This document shows, piece after piece, positions 45,901 to 58,600 of a stretch of 64,000 bases of DNA. Every line of letters starts with the position of its first letter. The stretch's first letter is position 1. Source of the stretch: Clusia tigrina (Eukaryota; Arthropoda; Insecta; Diptera; Clusiidae); assembly GCA_920105625.2 (NCBI GenBank), contig OV050030.1, positions 254,975,889-255,039,888 of the forward strand. The letters are read 5' to 3'. The translations under genes and the position numbers were made by a program. The notes under the pieces were generated by a model. The model did no database searches. It saw only the letters and a program-made list of their open reading frames with translations, and was not told where the DNA came from.

Positions 45901-48874
45901 TATGACGCTCCAGTAAAAAGTTACGAGCATTTGTATGTTGCAAACTTTGATAGGAGTAGGATGTACCGTATAGAAGTTAGGGCCATTTGAAGTTTTATCA
46001 GTGTTTGATTTGGGACTCAAGGGTAGCATGGCTCTGAGCGATAGCTTCAATTCACAAGAGGCTCGAGTACTTTATAGTTACAAAATTTCAAGGTTTTATG
46101 ACGCTCCAGTAAAAAGTTACAAGCATTTGTATGCTGCAAACATTGATAGCTGTAGGACGTACCGTATATAAGTTAGGGCCATTTGAAGTTTTATCAGTGT
46201 TTGATTTGAGACTCAAGGGTAGCATAGCTTTGAGCGATAGCTTAAATTGACAAGAGGCTCGAGTACTTTATTGGTTCAAAATTTCAAGGTTTTATGACGC
46301 TCCAGTAAAAAGTTACAAGCATTTGTATGTTGAAAACTTTGATAGGTGTAGGACGTACCGTTTCGAAGTTAGGGCCATTTGAAGTTTTATCAGTGTTTGA
46401 TTTGGGACTTAAGGGTAGCATAGCTTTGAGCGATAGCTCAAATTGACAAGAGGCTCGAGTACTTTATTGTTACAAAATTTCAAGGTTTTATGACGCTCCA
46501 GTAAAAAGTTACGAGCATTTGTATGTTGCAAACTTTGATAGCTGTAGGACGTACCGAATAGAAGTTAGGGCCATTTGAAGTTTGATCAGTGTTTGATTTG
46601 AGACTCAAGGGTAGCATAGCTTTGAGCGATAGCTTAAATTGACAAGAGGCTCGAGTACTTTATTGTTGCAAAATTTCAAGGTTTTATGACGCTCCAGTAA
46701 AAAGTTACAAGCATTTGTATGTTGCAAACTTTGATAGGTGTAGGACGTACCGTTTCGAAGTTAGGGCCATTTGAAGTTTTATCAGAATTTGATTTGGGAC
46801 TCAAGGGTAGCATAGCTTTGAGCGATAGCTTAAATTGACAAGAGGCTCGAGTACTTTATAGTTACAAAATTTCAAGGTTTTATGACGCTCCAGTAAAAAG
46901 TTACGAGCATTTGTATGTTGCAAACTTTGATAGGAGTAGGATGTACCGTATAGAAGTTAGGGCCATTTGAAGTTTTATCAGTGTTTGATTTGGGACTCAA
47001 GGGTAGCATGGCTCTGAGCGATAGCTTCAATTCACAAGAGGCTCCAGTACTTTATAGTTACAAAATTTCAAGGTTTTATGACGCTCCAGTAAAAAGTTAC
47101 AAGCATTTGTATGCTGCAAACATTGATAGCTGTAGGACGTACCGTATATAAGTTAGGGCCATTTGAAGTTTTATCAGTGTTTGATTTGAGACTCAAGGGT
47201 AGCATAGCTTTGAGCGATAGCTTAAATTGACAAGAGGCTCGAGTACTTTATTGGTTCAAAATTTCAAGGTTTTATGACGCTCCAGTAAAAAGTTACAAGC
47301 ATTTGTATGTTGAAAACTTTGATAGGTGTAGGACGTACCGTTTCGAAGTTAGGGCCATTTGAAGTTTTATCAGTGTTTGATTTGGGACTTAAGGGTAGCA
47401 TAGCTTTGAGCGATAGCTCAAATTGACAAGAGGCTCGAGTACTTTATTGTTACAAAATTTCAAGGTTTTATGACGCTCCAGTAAAAAGTTACGAGCATTT
47501 GTATGTTGCAAACTTTGATAGCTGTAGGACGTACCGAATAGAAGTTAGGGCCATTTGAAGTTTGATCAGTGTTTGATTTGAGACTCAAGGGTAGCATAGC
47601 TTTGAGCGATAGCTTAAATTGACAAGAGGCTCGAGTACTTTATTGTTGCAAAATTTCAAGGTTTTATGACGCTCCAGTAAAAAGTTACAAGCATTTGTAT
47701 GTTGCAAACTTTGATAGGTGTAGGACGTACCGTTTCGAAGTTAGGGCCATTTGAAGTTTTATCAGAATTTGATTTGGGACTCAAGGGTAGCATAGCTTTG
47801 AGCGATAGCTTAAATTGACAAGAGGCTCGAGTACTTTATAGTTACAAAATTTCAAGGTTTTATGACGCTCCAGTAAAAAGTTACGAGCATTTGTATGTTG
47901 CAAACTTTGATAGGAGTAGGATGTACCGTATAGAAGTTAGGGCCATTTGAAGTTTTATCAGTGTTTGATTTGGGACTCAAGGGTAGCATGGCTCTGAGCG
48001 ATAGCTTCAATTCACAAGAGGCTCGAGTACTTTATAGTTACAAAATTTCAAGGTTTTATGACGCTCCAGTAAAAAGTTACAAGCATTTGTATGCTGCAAA
48101 CATTGATAGCTGTAGGACGTACCGTATATAAGTTAGGGCCATTTGAAGTTTTATCAGTGTTTGATTTGAGACTCAAGGGTAGCATAGCTTTGAGCGATAG
48201 CTTAAATTGACAAGAGGCTCGAGTACTTTATTGGTTCAAAATTTCAAGGTTTTATGACGCTCCAGTAAAAAGTTACAAGCATTTGTATGTTGAAAACTTT
48301 GATAGGTGTAGGACGTACCGTTTCGAAGTTAGGGCCATTTGAAGTTTTATCAGTGTTTGATTTGGGACTTAAGGGTAGCATAGCTTTGAGCGATAGCTCA
48401 AATTGACAAGAGGCTCGAGTACTTTATTGTTACAAAATTTCAAGGTTTTATGACGCTACAGTAAAAAGTTACGAGCATTTGTATGTTGCAAACTTTGATA
48501 GCTGTAGGACGTACCGAATAGAAGTTAGGGCCATTTGAAGTTTGATCAGTGTTTGATTTGAGACTCAAGGGTAGCATAGCTTTGAGCGATAGCTTAAATT
48601 GACAAGAGGCTCGAGTACTTTATTGTTGCAAAATTTCAAGGTTTTATGACGCTCCAGTAAAAAGTTACAAGCATTTGTATGTTGCAAACTTTGATAGGTG
48701 TAGGACGTACCGTTTCGAAGTTAGGGCCATTTGAAGTTTTATCAGAATTTGATTTGGGACTCAAGGGTAGCATAGCTTTGAGCGATAGCTTAAATTGACA
48801 AGAGGCTCGAGTACTTTATAGTTACAAAATTTCAAGGTTTTATGACGCTCCAGTAAAAAGTTACGAGCATTTGT
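42995..48874 (+). repeat. 5-monomer HOR (980 bp), six tandem copies
   Basis: Five monomer classes repeat in the fixed order c-d-e-a-b with a period of exactly 980 bp. c: AGGAGTAGGATG, GCATGGCTCTGAGC, TTCAATTCACAAG. d: ATGCTGCAAACATTG, GTATATAAG, TTGGTTCAAAA. e: GTTGAAAAC, TTTCGAAG, GACTTAAGG, AGCTCAAATTG. a: ACCGAATAG, TTTGATCAGTG (a BclI site), GAGACTC. b: TTTCGAAG, CAGAATTTG, TTTATAGTTAC. Class a BclI sites fall at 43643, 44623, 45603, 46583, 47563 and 48543. The first class a monomer reads ACCGTATAG rather than ACCGAATAG. Private changes occur at 44976, 47045 (destroys XhoI) and 48458. Confidence 0.95.
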
Positions 48875-49658
48875 ATGTTGCAAACTTTGATAGGAGTAGG
48901 ATGTACCGTATAGAAGTTAGGGCCATTTGAAGTTTTATCAGTGTTTGATTTGGGACTTAAGGGTAGCATAGCTTTGAGCGATAGCTCAAATTGACAAGAG
49001 GCTCGAGTACTATATTGTTACAAAATTTCAAGGTTTTATGACGCTCCAGTAAAAAGTTACGAGCATTTGTATGTTGCAAACTTTGATAGCTGTAGGACGT
49101 ACCGTTTCGAAGTTAGGGCCATTTGAAGTTTTATCAGAATTTGATTTGGGACTCAAGGGTAGCATAGCTTTGAGCGATAGCTTAAATTGACAAGAGGCTC
49201 GAGTACTTTATAGTTACAAAATTTCAAGGTTTTATGACGCTCCAGTAAAAAGTTACGAGCATTTGTATGTTGCAAACTTTGATAGGAGTAGGATGTACCG
49301 TATAGAAGTTAGGGCCATTTGAAGTTTTATCAGTGTTTGATTTGGGACTTAAGGGTAGCATAGCTTTGAGCGATAGCTCAAATTGACAAGAGGCTCGAGT
49401 ACTATATTGTTACAAAATTTCAAGGTTTTATGACGCTCCAGTAAAAAGTTACGAGCATTTGTATGTTGAAAACTTTGATAGGTGTAGGACGTACCGTTTC
49501 GAAGTTAGGGCCATTTGAAGTTTTATCAGTGTTTGATTTGGGACTTAAGGGTAGCATAGCTTTGAGCGATAGCTCAAATTGACAAGAGGCTCGAGTACTT
49601 TATAGTTACAAAATTTCAAGGTTTTATGACGCTCCAGTAAAAAGTTACAAGCATTTGT
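48875..49658 (+). repeat. Scrambled interval: four hybrid monomers inside the 5-mer HOR
   Basis: Four monomers (784 bp) break the c-d-e-a-b order. 48875: class c start (AGGAGTAGGATG), then class e (GACTTAAGG, AGCTCAAATTG). 49071: class a start (GATAGCTGTAGG), then class b (TTTCGAAG, CAGAATTTG). 49267: c/e hybrid again. 49463: class e, then class c end (TTTATAGTTAC). The two c/e hybrids share the unique base change GTACTATATTG, so the second is a copy of the first 392 bp away. The normal order resumes with class d at 49659. The spacing between flanking class a monomers is 1568 bp instead of 980, a net gain of three monomers. Confidence 0.9.
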
Positions 49659-52600
49659 ATGCTGCAAACATTGATAGCTGTAGGACGTACCGTATATAAG
49701 TTAGGGCCATTTGAAGTTTTATCAGTGTTTGATTTGAGACTCAAGGGTAGCATAGCTTTGAGCGATAGCTTAAATTGACAAGAGGCTCGAGTACTTTATT
49801 GGTTCAAAATTTCAAGGTTTTATGACGCTCCAGTAAAAAGTTACAAGCATTTGTATGTTGAAAACTTTGATAGGTGTAGGACGTACCGTTTCGAAGTTAG
49901 GGCCATTTGAAGTTTTATCAGTGTTTGATTTGGGACTTAAGGGTAGCATAGCTTTGAGCGATAGCTCAAATTGACAAGAGGCTCGAGTACTTTATTGTTA
50001 CAAAATTTCAAGGTTTTATGACGCTCCAGTAAAAAGTTACGAGCATTTGTATGTTGCAAACTTTGATAGCTGTAGGACGTACCGAATAGAAGTTAGGGCC
50101 ATTTGAAGTTTGATCAGTGTTTGATTTGAGACTCAAGGGTAGCATAGCTTTGAGCGATAGCTTAAATTGACAAGAGGCTCGAGTACTTTATTGTTGCAAA
50201 ATTTCAAGGTTTTATGACGCTCCAGTAAAAAGTTACAAGCATTTGTATGTTGCAAACTTTGATAGGTGTAGGACGTACCGTTTCGAAGTTAGGGCCATTT
50301 GAAGTTTTATCAGAATTTGATTTGGGACTCAAGGGTAGCATAGCTTTGAGCGATAGCTTAAATTGACAAGAGGCTCGAGTACTTTATAGTTACAAAATTT
50401 CAAGGTTTTATGACGCTCCAGTAAAAAGTTACGAGCATTTGTATGTTGCAAACTTTGATAGGAGTAGGATGTACCGTATAGAAGTTAGGGCCATTTGAAG
50501 TTTTATCAGTGTTTGATTTGGGACTCAAGGGTAGCATGGCTCTGAGCGATAGCTTCAATTCACAAGAGGCTCGAGTACTTTATAGTTACAAAATTTCAAG
50601 GTTTTATGACGCTCCAGTAAAAAGTTACAAGCATTTGTATGCTGCAAACATTGATAGCTGTAGGACGTACCGTATATAAGTTAGGGCCATTTGAAGTTTT
50701 ATCAGTGTTTGATTTGAGACTCAAGGGTAGCATAGCTTTGAGCGATAGCTTAAATTGACAAGAGGCTCGAGTACTTTATTGGTTCAAAATTTCAAGGTTT
50801 TATGACGCTCCAGTAAAAAGTTACAAGCATTTGTATGTTGAAAACTTTGATAGGTGTAGGACGTACCGTTTCGAAGTTAGGGCCATTTGAAGTTTTATCA
50901 GTGTTTGATTTGGGACTTAAGGGTAGCATAGCTTTGAGCGATAGCTCAAATTGACAAGAGGCTCGAGTACTTTATTGTTACAAAATTTCAAGGTTTTATG
51001 ACGCTCCAGTAAAAAGTTACGAGCATTTGTATGTTGCAAACTTTGATAGCTGTAGGACGTACCGAATAGAAGTTAGGGCCATTTGAAGTTTGATCAGTGT
51101 TTGATTTGAGACTCAAGGGTAGCATAGCTTTGAGCGATAGCTTAAATTGACAAGAGGCTCGAGTACTTTATTGTTGCAAAATTTCAAGGTTTTATGACGC
51201 TCCAGTAAAAAGTTACAAGCATTTGTATGTTGCAAACTTTGATAGGTGTAGGACGTACCGTTTCGAAGTTAGGGCCATTTGAAGTTTTATCAGAATTTGA
51301 TTTGGGACTCAAGGGTAGCATAGCTTTGAGCGATAGCTTAAATTGACAAGAGGCTCGAGTACTTTATAGTTACAAAATTTCAAGGTTTTATGACGCTCCA
51401 GTAAAAAGTTACGAGCATTTGTATGTTGCAAACTTTGATAGGAGTAGGATGTACCGTATAGAAGTTAGGGCCATTTGAAGTTTTATCAGTGTTTGATTTG
51501 GGACTCAAGGGTAGCATGGCTCTGAGCGATAGCTTCAATTCACAAGAGGCTCGAGTACTTTATAGTTACAAAATTTCAAGGTTTTATGACGCTCCAGTAA
51601 AAAGTTACAAGCATTTGTATGCTGCAAACATTGATAGCTGTAGGACGTACCGTATATAAGTTAGGGCCATTTGAAGTTTTATCAGTGTTTGATTTGAGAC
51701 TCAAGGGTAGCATAGCTTTGAGCGATAGCTTAAATTGACAAGAGGCTCGAGTACTTTATTGGTTCAAAATTTCAAGGTTTTATGACGCTCCAGTAAAAAG
51801 TTACAAGCATTTGTATGTTGAAAACTTTGATAGGTGTAGGACGTACCGTTTCGAAGTTAGGGCCATTTGAAGTTTTATCAGTGTTTGATTTGGGACTTAA
51901 GGGTAGCATAGCTTTGAGCGATAGCTCAAATTGACAAGAGGCTCGAGTACTTTATTGTTACAAAATTTCAAGGTTTTACGACGCTCCAGTAAAAAGTTAC
52001 GAGCATTTGTATGTTGCAAACTTTGATAGCTGTAGGACGTACCGAATAGAAGTTAGGGCCATTTGAAGTTTGATCAGTGTTTGATTTGAGACTCAAGGGT
52101 AGCATAGCTTTGAGCGATAGCTTAAATTGACAAGAGGCTCGAGTACTTTATTGTTGCAAAATTTCAAGGTTTTATGACGCTCCAGTAAAAAGTTACAAGC
52201 ATTTGTATGTTGCAAACTTTGATAGGTGTAGGACGTACCGTTTCGAAGTTAGGGCCATTTGAAGTTTTATCAGAATTTGATTTGGGACTCAAGGGTAGCA
52301 TAGCTTTGAGCGATAGCTTAAATTGACAAGAGGCTCGAGTACTTTATAGTTACAAAATTTCAAGGTTTTATGACGCTCCAGTAAAAAGTTACGAGCATTT
52401 GTATGTTGCAAACTTTGATAGGAGTAGGATGTACCGTATAGAAGTTAGGGCCATTTGAAGTTTTATCAGTGTTTGATTTGGGACTCAAGGGTAGCATGGC
52501 TCTGAGCGATAGCTTCAATTCACAAGAGGCTCGAGTACTTTATAGTTACAAAATTTCAAGGTTTTATGACGCTCCAGTAAAAAGTTACAAGCATTTGTAT

Positions 52601-55600
52601 GCTGCAAACATTGATAGCTGTAGGACGTACCGTATATAAGTTAGGGCCATTTGAAGTTTTATCAGTGTTTGATTTGAGACTCAAGGGTAGCATAGCTTTG
52701 AGCGATAGCTTAAATTGACAAGAGGCTCGAGTACTTTATTGGTTCAAAATTTCAAGGTTTTATGACGCTCCAGTAAAAAGTTACAAGCATTTGTATGTTG
52801 AAAACTTTGATAGGTGTAGGACGTACCGTTTCGAAGTTAGGGCCATTTGAAGTTTTATCAGTGTTTGATTTGGGACTTAAGGGTAGCATAGCTTTGAGCG
52901 ATAGCTCAAATTGACAAGAGGCTCGAGTACTTTATTGTTACAAAATTTCAAGGTTTTATGACGCTCCAGTAAAAAGTTACGAGCATTTGTATGTTGCAAA
53001 CTTTGATAGCTGTAGGACGTACCGAATAGAAGTTAGGGCCATTTGAAGTTTGATCAGTGTTTGATTTGAGACTCAAGGGTAGCATAGCTTTGAGCGATAG
53101 CTTAAATTGACAAGAGGCTCGAGTACTTTATTGTTGCAAAATTTCAAGGTTTTATGACGCTCCAGTAAAAAGTTACAAGCATTTGTATGTTGCAAACTTT
53201 GATAGGTGTAGGACGTACCGTTTCGAAGTTAGGGCCATTTGAAGTTTTATCAGAATTTGATTTGGGACTCAAGGGTAGCATAGCTTTGAGCGATAGCTTA
53301 AATTGACAAGAGGCTCGAGTACTTTATAGTTACAAAATTTCAAGGTTTTATGACGCTCCAGTAAAAAGTTACGAGCATTTGTATGTTGCAAACTTTGATA
53401 GGAGTAGGATGTACCGTATAGAAGTTGGGGCCATTTGAAGTTTTATCAGTGTTTGATTTGGGACTCAAGGGTAGCATGGCTCTGAGCGATAGCTTCAATT
53501 CACAAGAGGCTCGAGTACTTTATAGTTACAAAATTTCAAGGTTTTATGACGCTCCAGTAAAAAGTTACAAGCATTTGTATGCTGCAAACATTGATAGCTG
53601 TAGGACGTACCGTATATAAGTTAGGGCCATTTGAAGTTTTATCAGTGTTTGATTTGAGACTCAAGGGTAGCATAGCTTTGAGCGATAGCTTAAATTGACA
53701 AGAGGCTCGAGTACTTTATTGGTTCAAAATTTCAAGGTTTTATGACGCTCCAGTAAAAAGTTACAAGCATTTGTATGTTGAAAACTTTGATAGGTGTAGG
53801 ACGTACCGTTTCGAAGTTAGGGCCATTTGAAGTTTTATCAGTGTTTGATTTGGGACTTAAGGGTAGCATAGCTTTGAGCGATAGCTCAAATTGACAAGAG
53901 GCTCGAGTACTTTATTGTTACAAAATTTCAAGGTTTTATGACGCTCCAGTAAAAAGTTACGAGCATTTGTATGTTGCAAACTTTGATAGCTGTAGGACGT
54001 ACCGAATAGAAGTTAGGGCCATTTGAAGTTTGATCAGTGTTTGATTTGAGACTCAAGGGTAGCATAGCTTTGAGCGATAGCTTAAATTGACAAGAGGCTC
54101 GAGTACTTTATTGTTGCAAAATTTCAAGGTTTTATGACGCTCCAGTAAAAAGTTACAAGCATTTGTATGTTGCAAACTTTGATAGGTGTAGGACGTACCG
54201 TTTCGAAGTTAGGGCCATTTGAAGTTTTATCAGAATTTGATTTGGGACTCAAGGGTAGCATAGCTTTGAGCGATAGCTTAAATTGACAAGAGGCTCGAGT
54301 ACTTTATAGTTACAAAATTTCAAGGTTTTATGACGCTCCAGTAAAAAGTTACGAGCATTTGTATGTTGCAAACTTTGATAGGAGTAGGATGTACCGTATA
54401 GAAGTTAGGGCCATTTGAAGTTTTATCAGTGTTTGATTTGGGACTCAAGGGTAGCATGGCTCTGAGCGATAGCTTCAATTCACAAGAGGCTCGAGTACTT
54501 TATAGTTACAAAATTTCAAGGTTTTATGACGCTCCAGTAAAAAGTTACAAGCATTTGTATGCTGCAAACATTGATAGCTGTAGGACGTACCGTATATAAG
54601 TTAGGGCCATTTGAAGTTTTATCAGTGTTTGATTTGAGACTCAAGGGTAGCATAGCTTTGAGCGATAGCTTAAATTGACAAGAGGCTCGAGTACTTTATT
54701 GGTTCAAAATTTCAAGTTTTTATGACGCTCCAGTAAAAAGTTACAAGCATTTGTATGTTGAAAACTTTGATAGGTGTAGGACGTACCGTTTCGAAGTTAG
54801 GGCCATTTGAAGTTTTATCAGTGTTTGATTTGGGACTTAAGGGTAGCATAGCTTTGAGCGATAGCTCAAATTGACAAGAGGCTCGAGTACTTTATTGTTA
54901 CAAAATTTCAAGGTTTTATGACGCTCCAGTAAAAAGTTACGAGCATTTGTATGTTGCAAACTTTGATAGCTGTAGGACGTACCGAATAGAAGTTAGGGCC
55001 ATTTGAAGTTTGATCAGTGTTTGATTTGAGACTCAAGGGTAGCATAGCTTTGAGCGATAGCTTAAATTGACAAGAGGCTCGAGTACTTTATTGTTGCAAA
55101 ATTTCAAGGTTTTATGACGCTCCAGTAAAAAGTTACAAGCATTTGTATGTTGCAAACTTTGATAGGTGTAGGACGTACCGTTTCGAAGTTAGGGCCATTT
55201 GAAGTTTTATCAGAATTTGATTTGGGACTCAAGGGTAGCATAGCTTTGAGCGATAGCTTAAATTGACAAGAGGCTCGAGTACTTTATAGTTACAAAATTT
55301 CAAGGTTTTATGACGCTCCAGTAAAAAGTTACGAGCATTTGTATGTTGCAAACTTTGATAGGAGTAGGATGTACCGTATAGAAGTTAGGGCCATTTGAAG
55401 TTTTATCAGTGTTTGATTTGGGACTCAAGGGTAGCATGGCTCTGAGCGATAGCTTCAATTCACAAGAGGCTCGAGTACTTTATAGTTACAAAATTTCAAG
55501 GTTTTATGACGCTCCAGTAAAAAGTTACAAGCATTTGTATGCTGCAAACATTGATAGCTGTAGGACGTACCGTATATAAGTTAGGGCCATTTGAAGTTTT

Positions 55601-58600
55601 ATCAGTGTTTGATTTGAGACTCAAGGGTAGCATAGCTTTGAGCGATAGCTTAAATTGACAAGAGGCTCGAGTACTTTATTGGTTCAAAATTTCAAGGTTT
55701 TATGACGCTCCAGTAAAAAGTTACAAGCATTTGTATGTTGAAAACTTTGATAGGTGTAGGACGTACCGTTTCGAAGTTAGGGCCATTTGAAGTTTTATCA
55801 GTGTTTGATTTGGGACTTAAGGGTAGCATAGCTTTGAGCGATAGCTCAAATTGACAAGAGGCTCGAGTACTTTATTGTTACAAAATTTCAAGGTTTTATG
55901 ACGCTCCAGTAAAAAGTTACGAGCATTTGTATGTTGCAAACTTTGATAGCTGTAGGACGTACCGAATAGAAGTTAGGGCCATTTGAAGTTTGATCAGTGT
56001 TTGATTTGAGACTCAAGGGTAGCATAGCTTTGAGCGATAGCTTAAATTGACAAGAGGCTCGAGTACTTTATTGTTGCAAAATTTCAAGGTTTTATGACGC
56101 TCCAGTAAAAAGTTACAAGCATTTGTATGTTGCAAACTTTGATAGGTGTAGGACGTACCGTTTCGAAGTTAGGGCCATTTGAAGTTTTATCAGAATTTGA
56201 TTTGGGACTCAAGGGTAGCATAGCTTTGAGCGATAGCTTAAATTGACAAGAGGCTCGAGTACTTTATAGTTACAAAATTTCAAGGTTTTATGACGCTCCA
56301 GTAAAAAGTTACGAGCATTTGTATGTTGCAAACTTTGATAGGAGTAGGATGTACCGTATAGAAGTTAGGGCCATTTGAAGTTTTATCAGTGTTTGATTTG
56401 GGACTCAAGGGTAGCATGGCTCTGAGCGATAGCTTCAATTCACAAGAGGCTCGAGTACTTTATAGTTACAAAATTTCAAGGTTTTATGACGCTCCAGTAA
56501 AAAGTTACAAGCATTTGTATGCTGCAAACATTGATAGCTGTAGGACGTACCGTATATAAGTTAGGGCCATTTGAAGTTTTATCAGTGTTTGATTTGAGAC
56601 TCAAGGGTAGCATAGCTTTGAGCGATAGCTTAAATTGACAAGAGGCTCGAGTACTTTATTGGTTCAAAATTTCAAGGTTTTATGACGCTCCAGTAAAAAG
56701 TTACAAGCATTTGTATGTTGAAAACTTTGATAGGTGTAGGACGTACCGTTTCGAAGTTAGGGCCATTTGAAGTTTTATCAGTGTTTGATTTGGGACTTAA
56801 GGGTAGCATAGCTTTGAGCGATAGCTCAAATTGACAAGAGGCTCGAGTACTTTATTGTTACAAAATTTCAAGGTTTTATGACGCTCCAGTAAAAAGTTAC
56901 GAGCATTTGTATGTTGCAAACTTTGATAGCTGTAGGACGTACCGAATAGAAGTTAGGGCCATTTGAAGTTTGATCAGTGTTTGATTTGAGACTCAAGGGT
57001 AGCATAGCTTTGAGCGATAGCTTAAATTGACAAGAGGCTCGAGTACTTTATTGTTGCAAAATTTCAAGGTTTTATGACGCTCCAGTAAAAAGTTACAAGC
57101 ATTTGTATGTTGCAAACTTTGATAGGTGTAGGACGTACCGTTTCGAAGTTAGGGCCATTTGAAGTTTTATCAGAATTTGATTTGGGACTCAAGGGTAGCA
57201 TAGCTTTGAGCGATAGCTTAAATTGACAAGAGGCTCGAGTACTTTATAGTTACAAAATTTCAAGGTTTTATGACGCTCCAGTAAAAAGTTACGAGCATTT
57301 GTATGTTGCAAACTTTGATAGGAGTAGGATGTACCGTATAGAAGTTAGGGCCATTTGAAGTTTTATCAGTGTTTGATTTGGGACTCAAGGGTAGCATGGC
57401 TCTGAGCGATAGCTTCAATTCACAAGAGGCTCGAGTACTTTATAGTTACAAAATTTCAAGGTTTTATGACGCTCCAGTAAAAAGTTACAAGCATTTGTAT
57501 GCTGCAAACATTGATAGCTGTAGGACGTACCGTATATAAGTTAGGGCCATTTGAAGTTTTATCAGTGTTTGATTTGAGACTCAAGGGTAGCATAGCTTTG
57601 AGCGATAGCTTAAATTGACAAGAGGCTCGAGTACTTTATTGGTTCAAAATTTCAAGGTTTTATGACGCTCCAGTAAAAAGTTACAAGCATTTGTATGTTG
57701 AAAACTTTGATAGGTGTAGGACGTACCGTTTCGAAGTTAGGGCCATTTGAAGTTTTATCAGTGTTTGATTTGGGACTTAAGGGTAGCATAGCTTTGAGCG
57801 ATAGCTCAAATTGACAAGAGGCTCGAGTACTTTATTGTTACAAAATTTCAAGGTTTTATGACGCTCCAGTAAAAAGTTACGAGCATTTGTATGTTGCAAA
57901 CTTTGATAGCTGTAGGACGTACCGAATAGAAGTTAGGGCCATTTGAAGTTTGATCAGTGTTTGATTTGAGACTCAAGGGTAGCATAGCTTTGAGCGATAG
58001 CTTAAATTGACAAGAGGCTCGAGTACTTTATTGTTGCAAAATTTCAAGGTTTTATGACGCTCCAGTAAAAAGTTACAAGCATTTGTATGTTGCAAACTTT
58101 GATAGGTGTAGGACGTACCGTTTCGAAGTTAGGGCCATTTGAAGTTTTATCAGAATTTGATTTGGGACTCAAGGGTAGCATAGCTTTGAGCGATAGCTTA
58201 AATTGACAAGAGGCTCGAGTACTTTATAGTTACAAAATTTCAAGGTTTTATGACGCTCCAATAAAAAGTTACGAGCATTTGTATGTTGCAAACTTTGATA
58301 GGAGTAGGATGTACCGTATAGAAGTTAGGGCCATTTGAAGTTTTATCAGTGTTTGATTTGGGACTCAAGGGTAGCATGGCTCTGAGCGATAGCTTCAATT
58401 CACAAGAGGCTCGAGTACTTTATAGTTACAAAATTTCAAGGTTTTATGACGCTCCAGTAAAAAGTTACAAGCATTTGTATGCTGCAAACATTGATAGCTG
58501 TAGGACGTACCGTATATAAGTTAGGGCCATTTGAAGTTTTATCAGTGTTTGATTTGAGACTCAAGGGTAGCATAGCTTTGAGCGATAGCTTAAATTGACA

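Noticed and set aside
48875..49658. Treating the scrambled interval as a mobile element or inserted gene
   Set aside because: All four monomers are exact mosaics of neighbouring classes and the length is exactly four monomers. Recombination within the array explains it without foreign DNA.
450..53619. About 45 ORFs of 60-83 codons on both strands, many nearly identical
   Set aside because: All lie at fixed positions within the satellite monomer, in families that copy the repeat. They open only where a monomer variant removes a stop (for example AAATTTACAAG or TTCAATTCACAAG in place of AAATTGACAAG). Since 196 is not a multiple of 3, frames do not continue between monomers. No ribosome-binding context, domain or constraint is visible.
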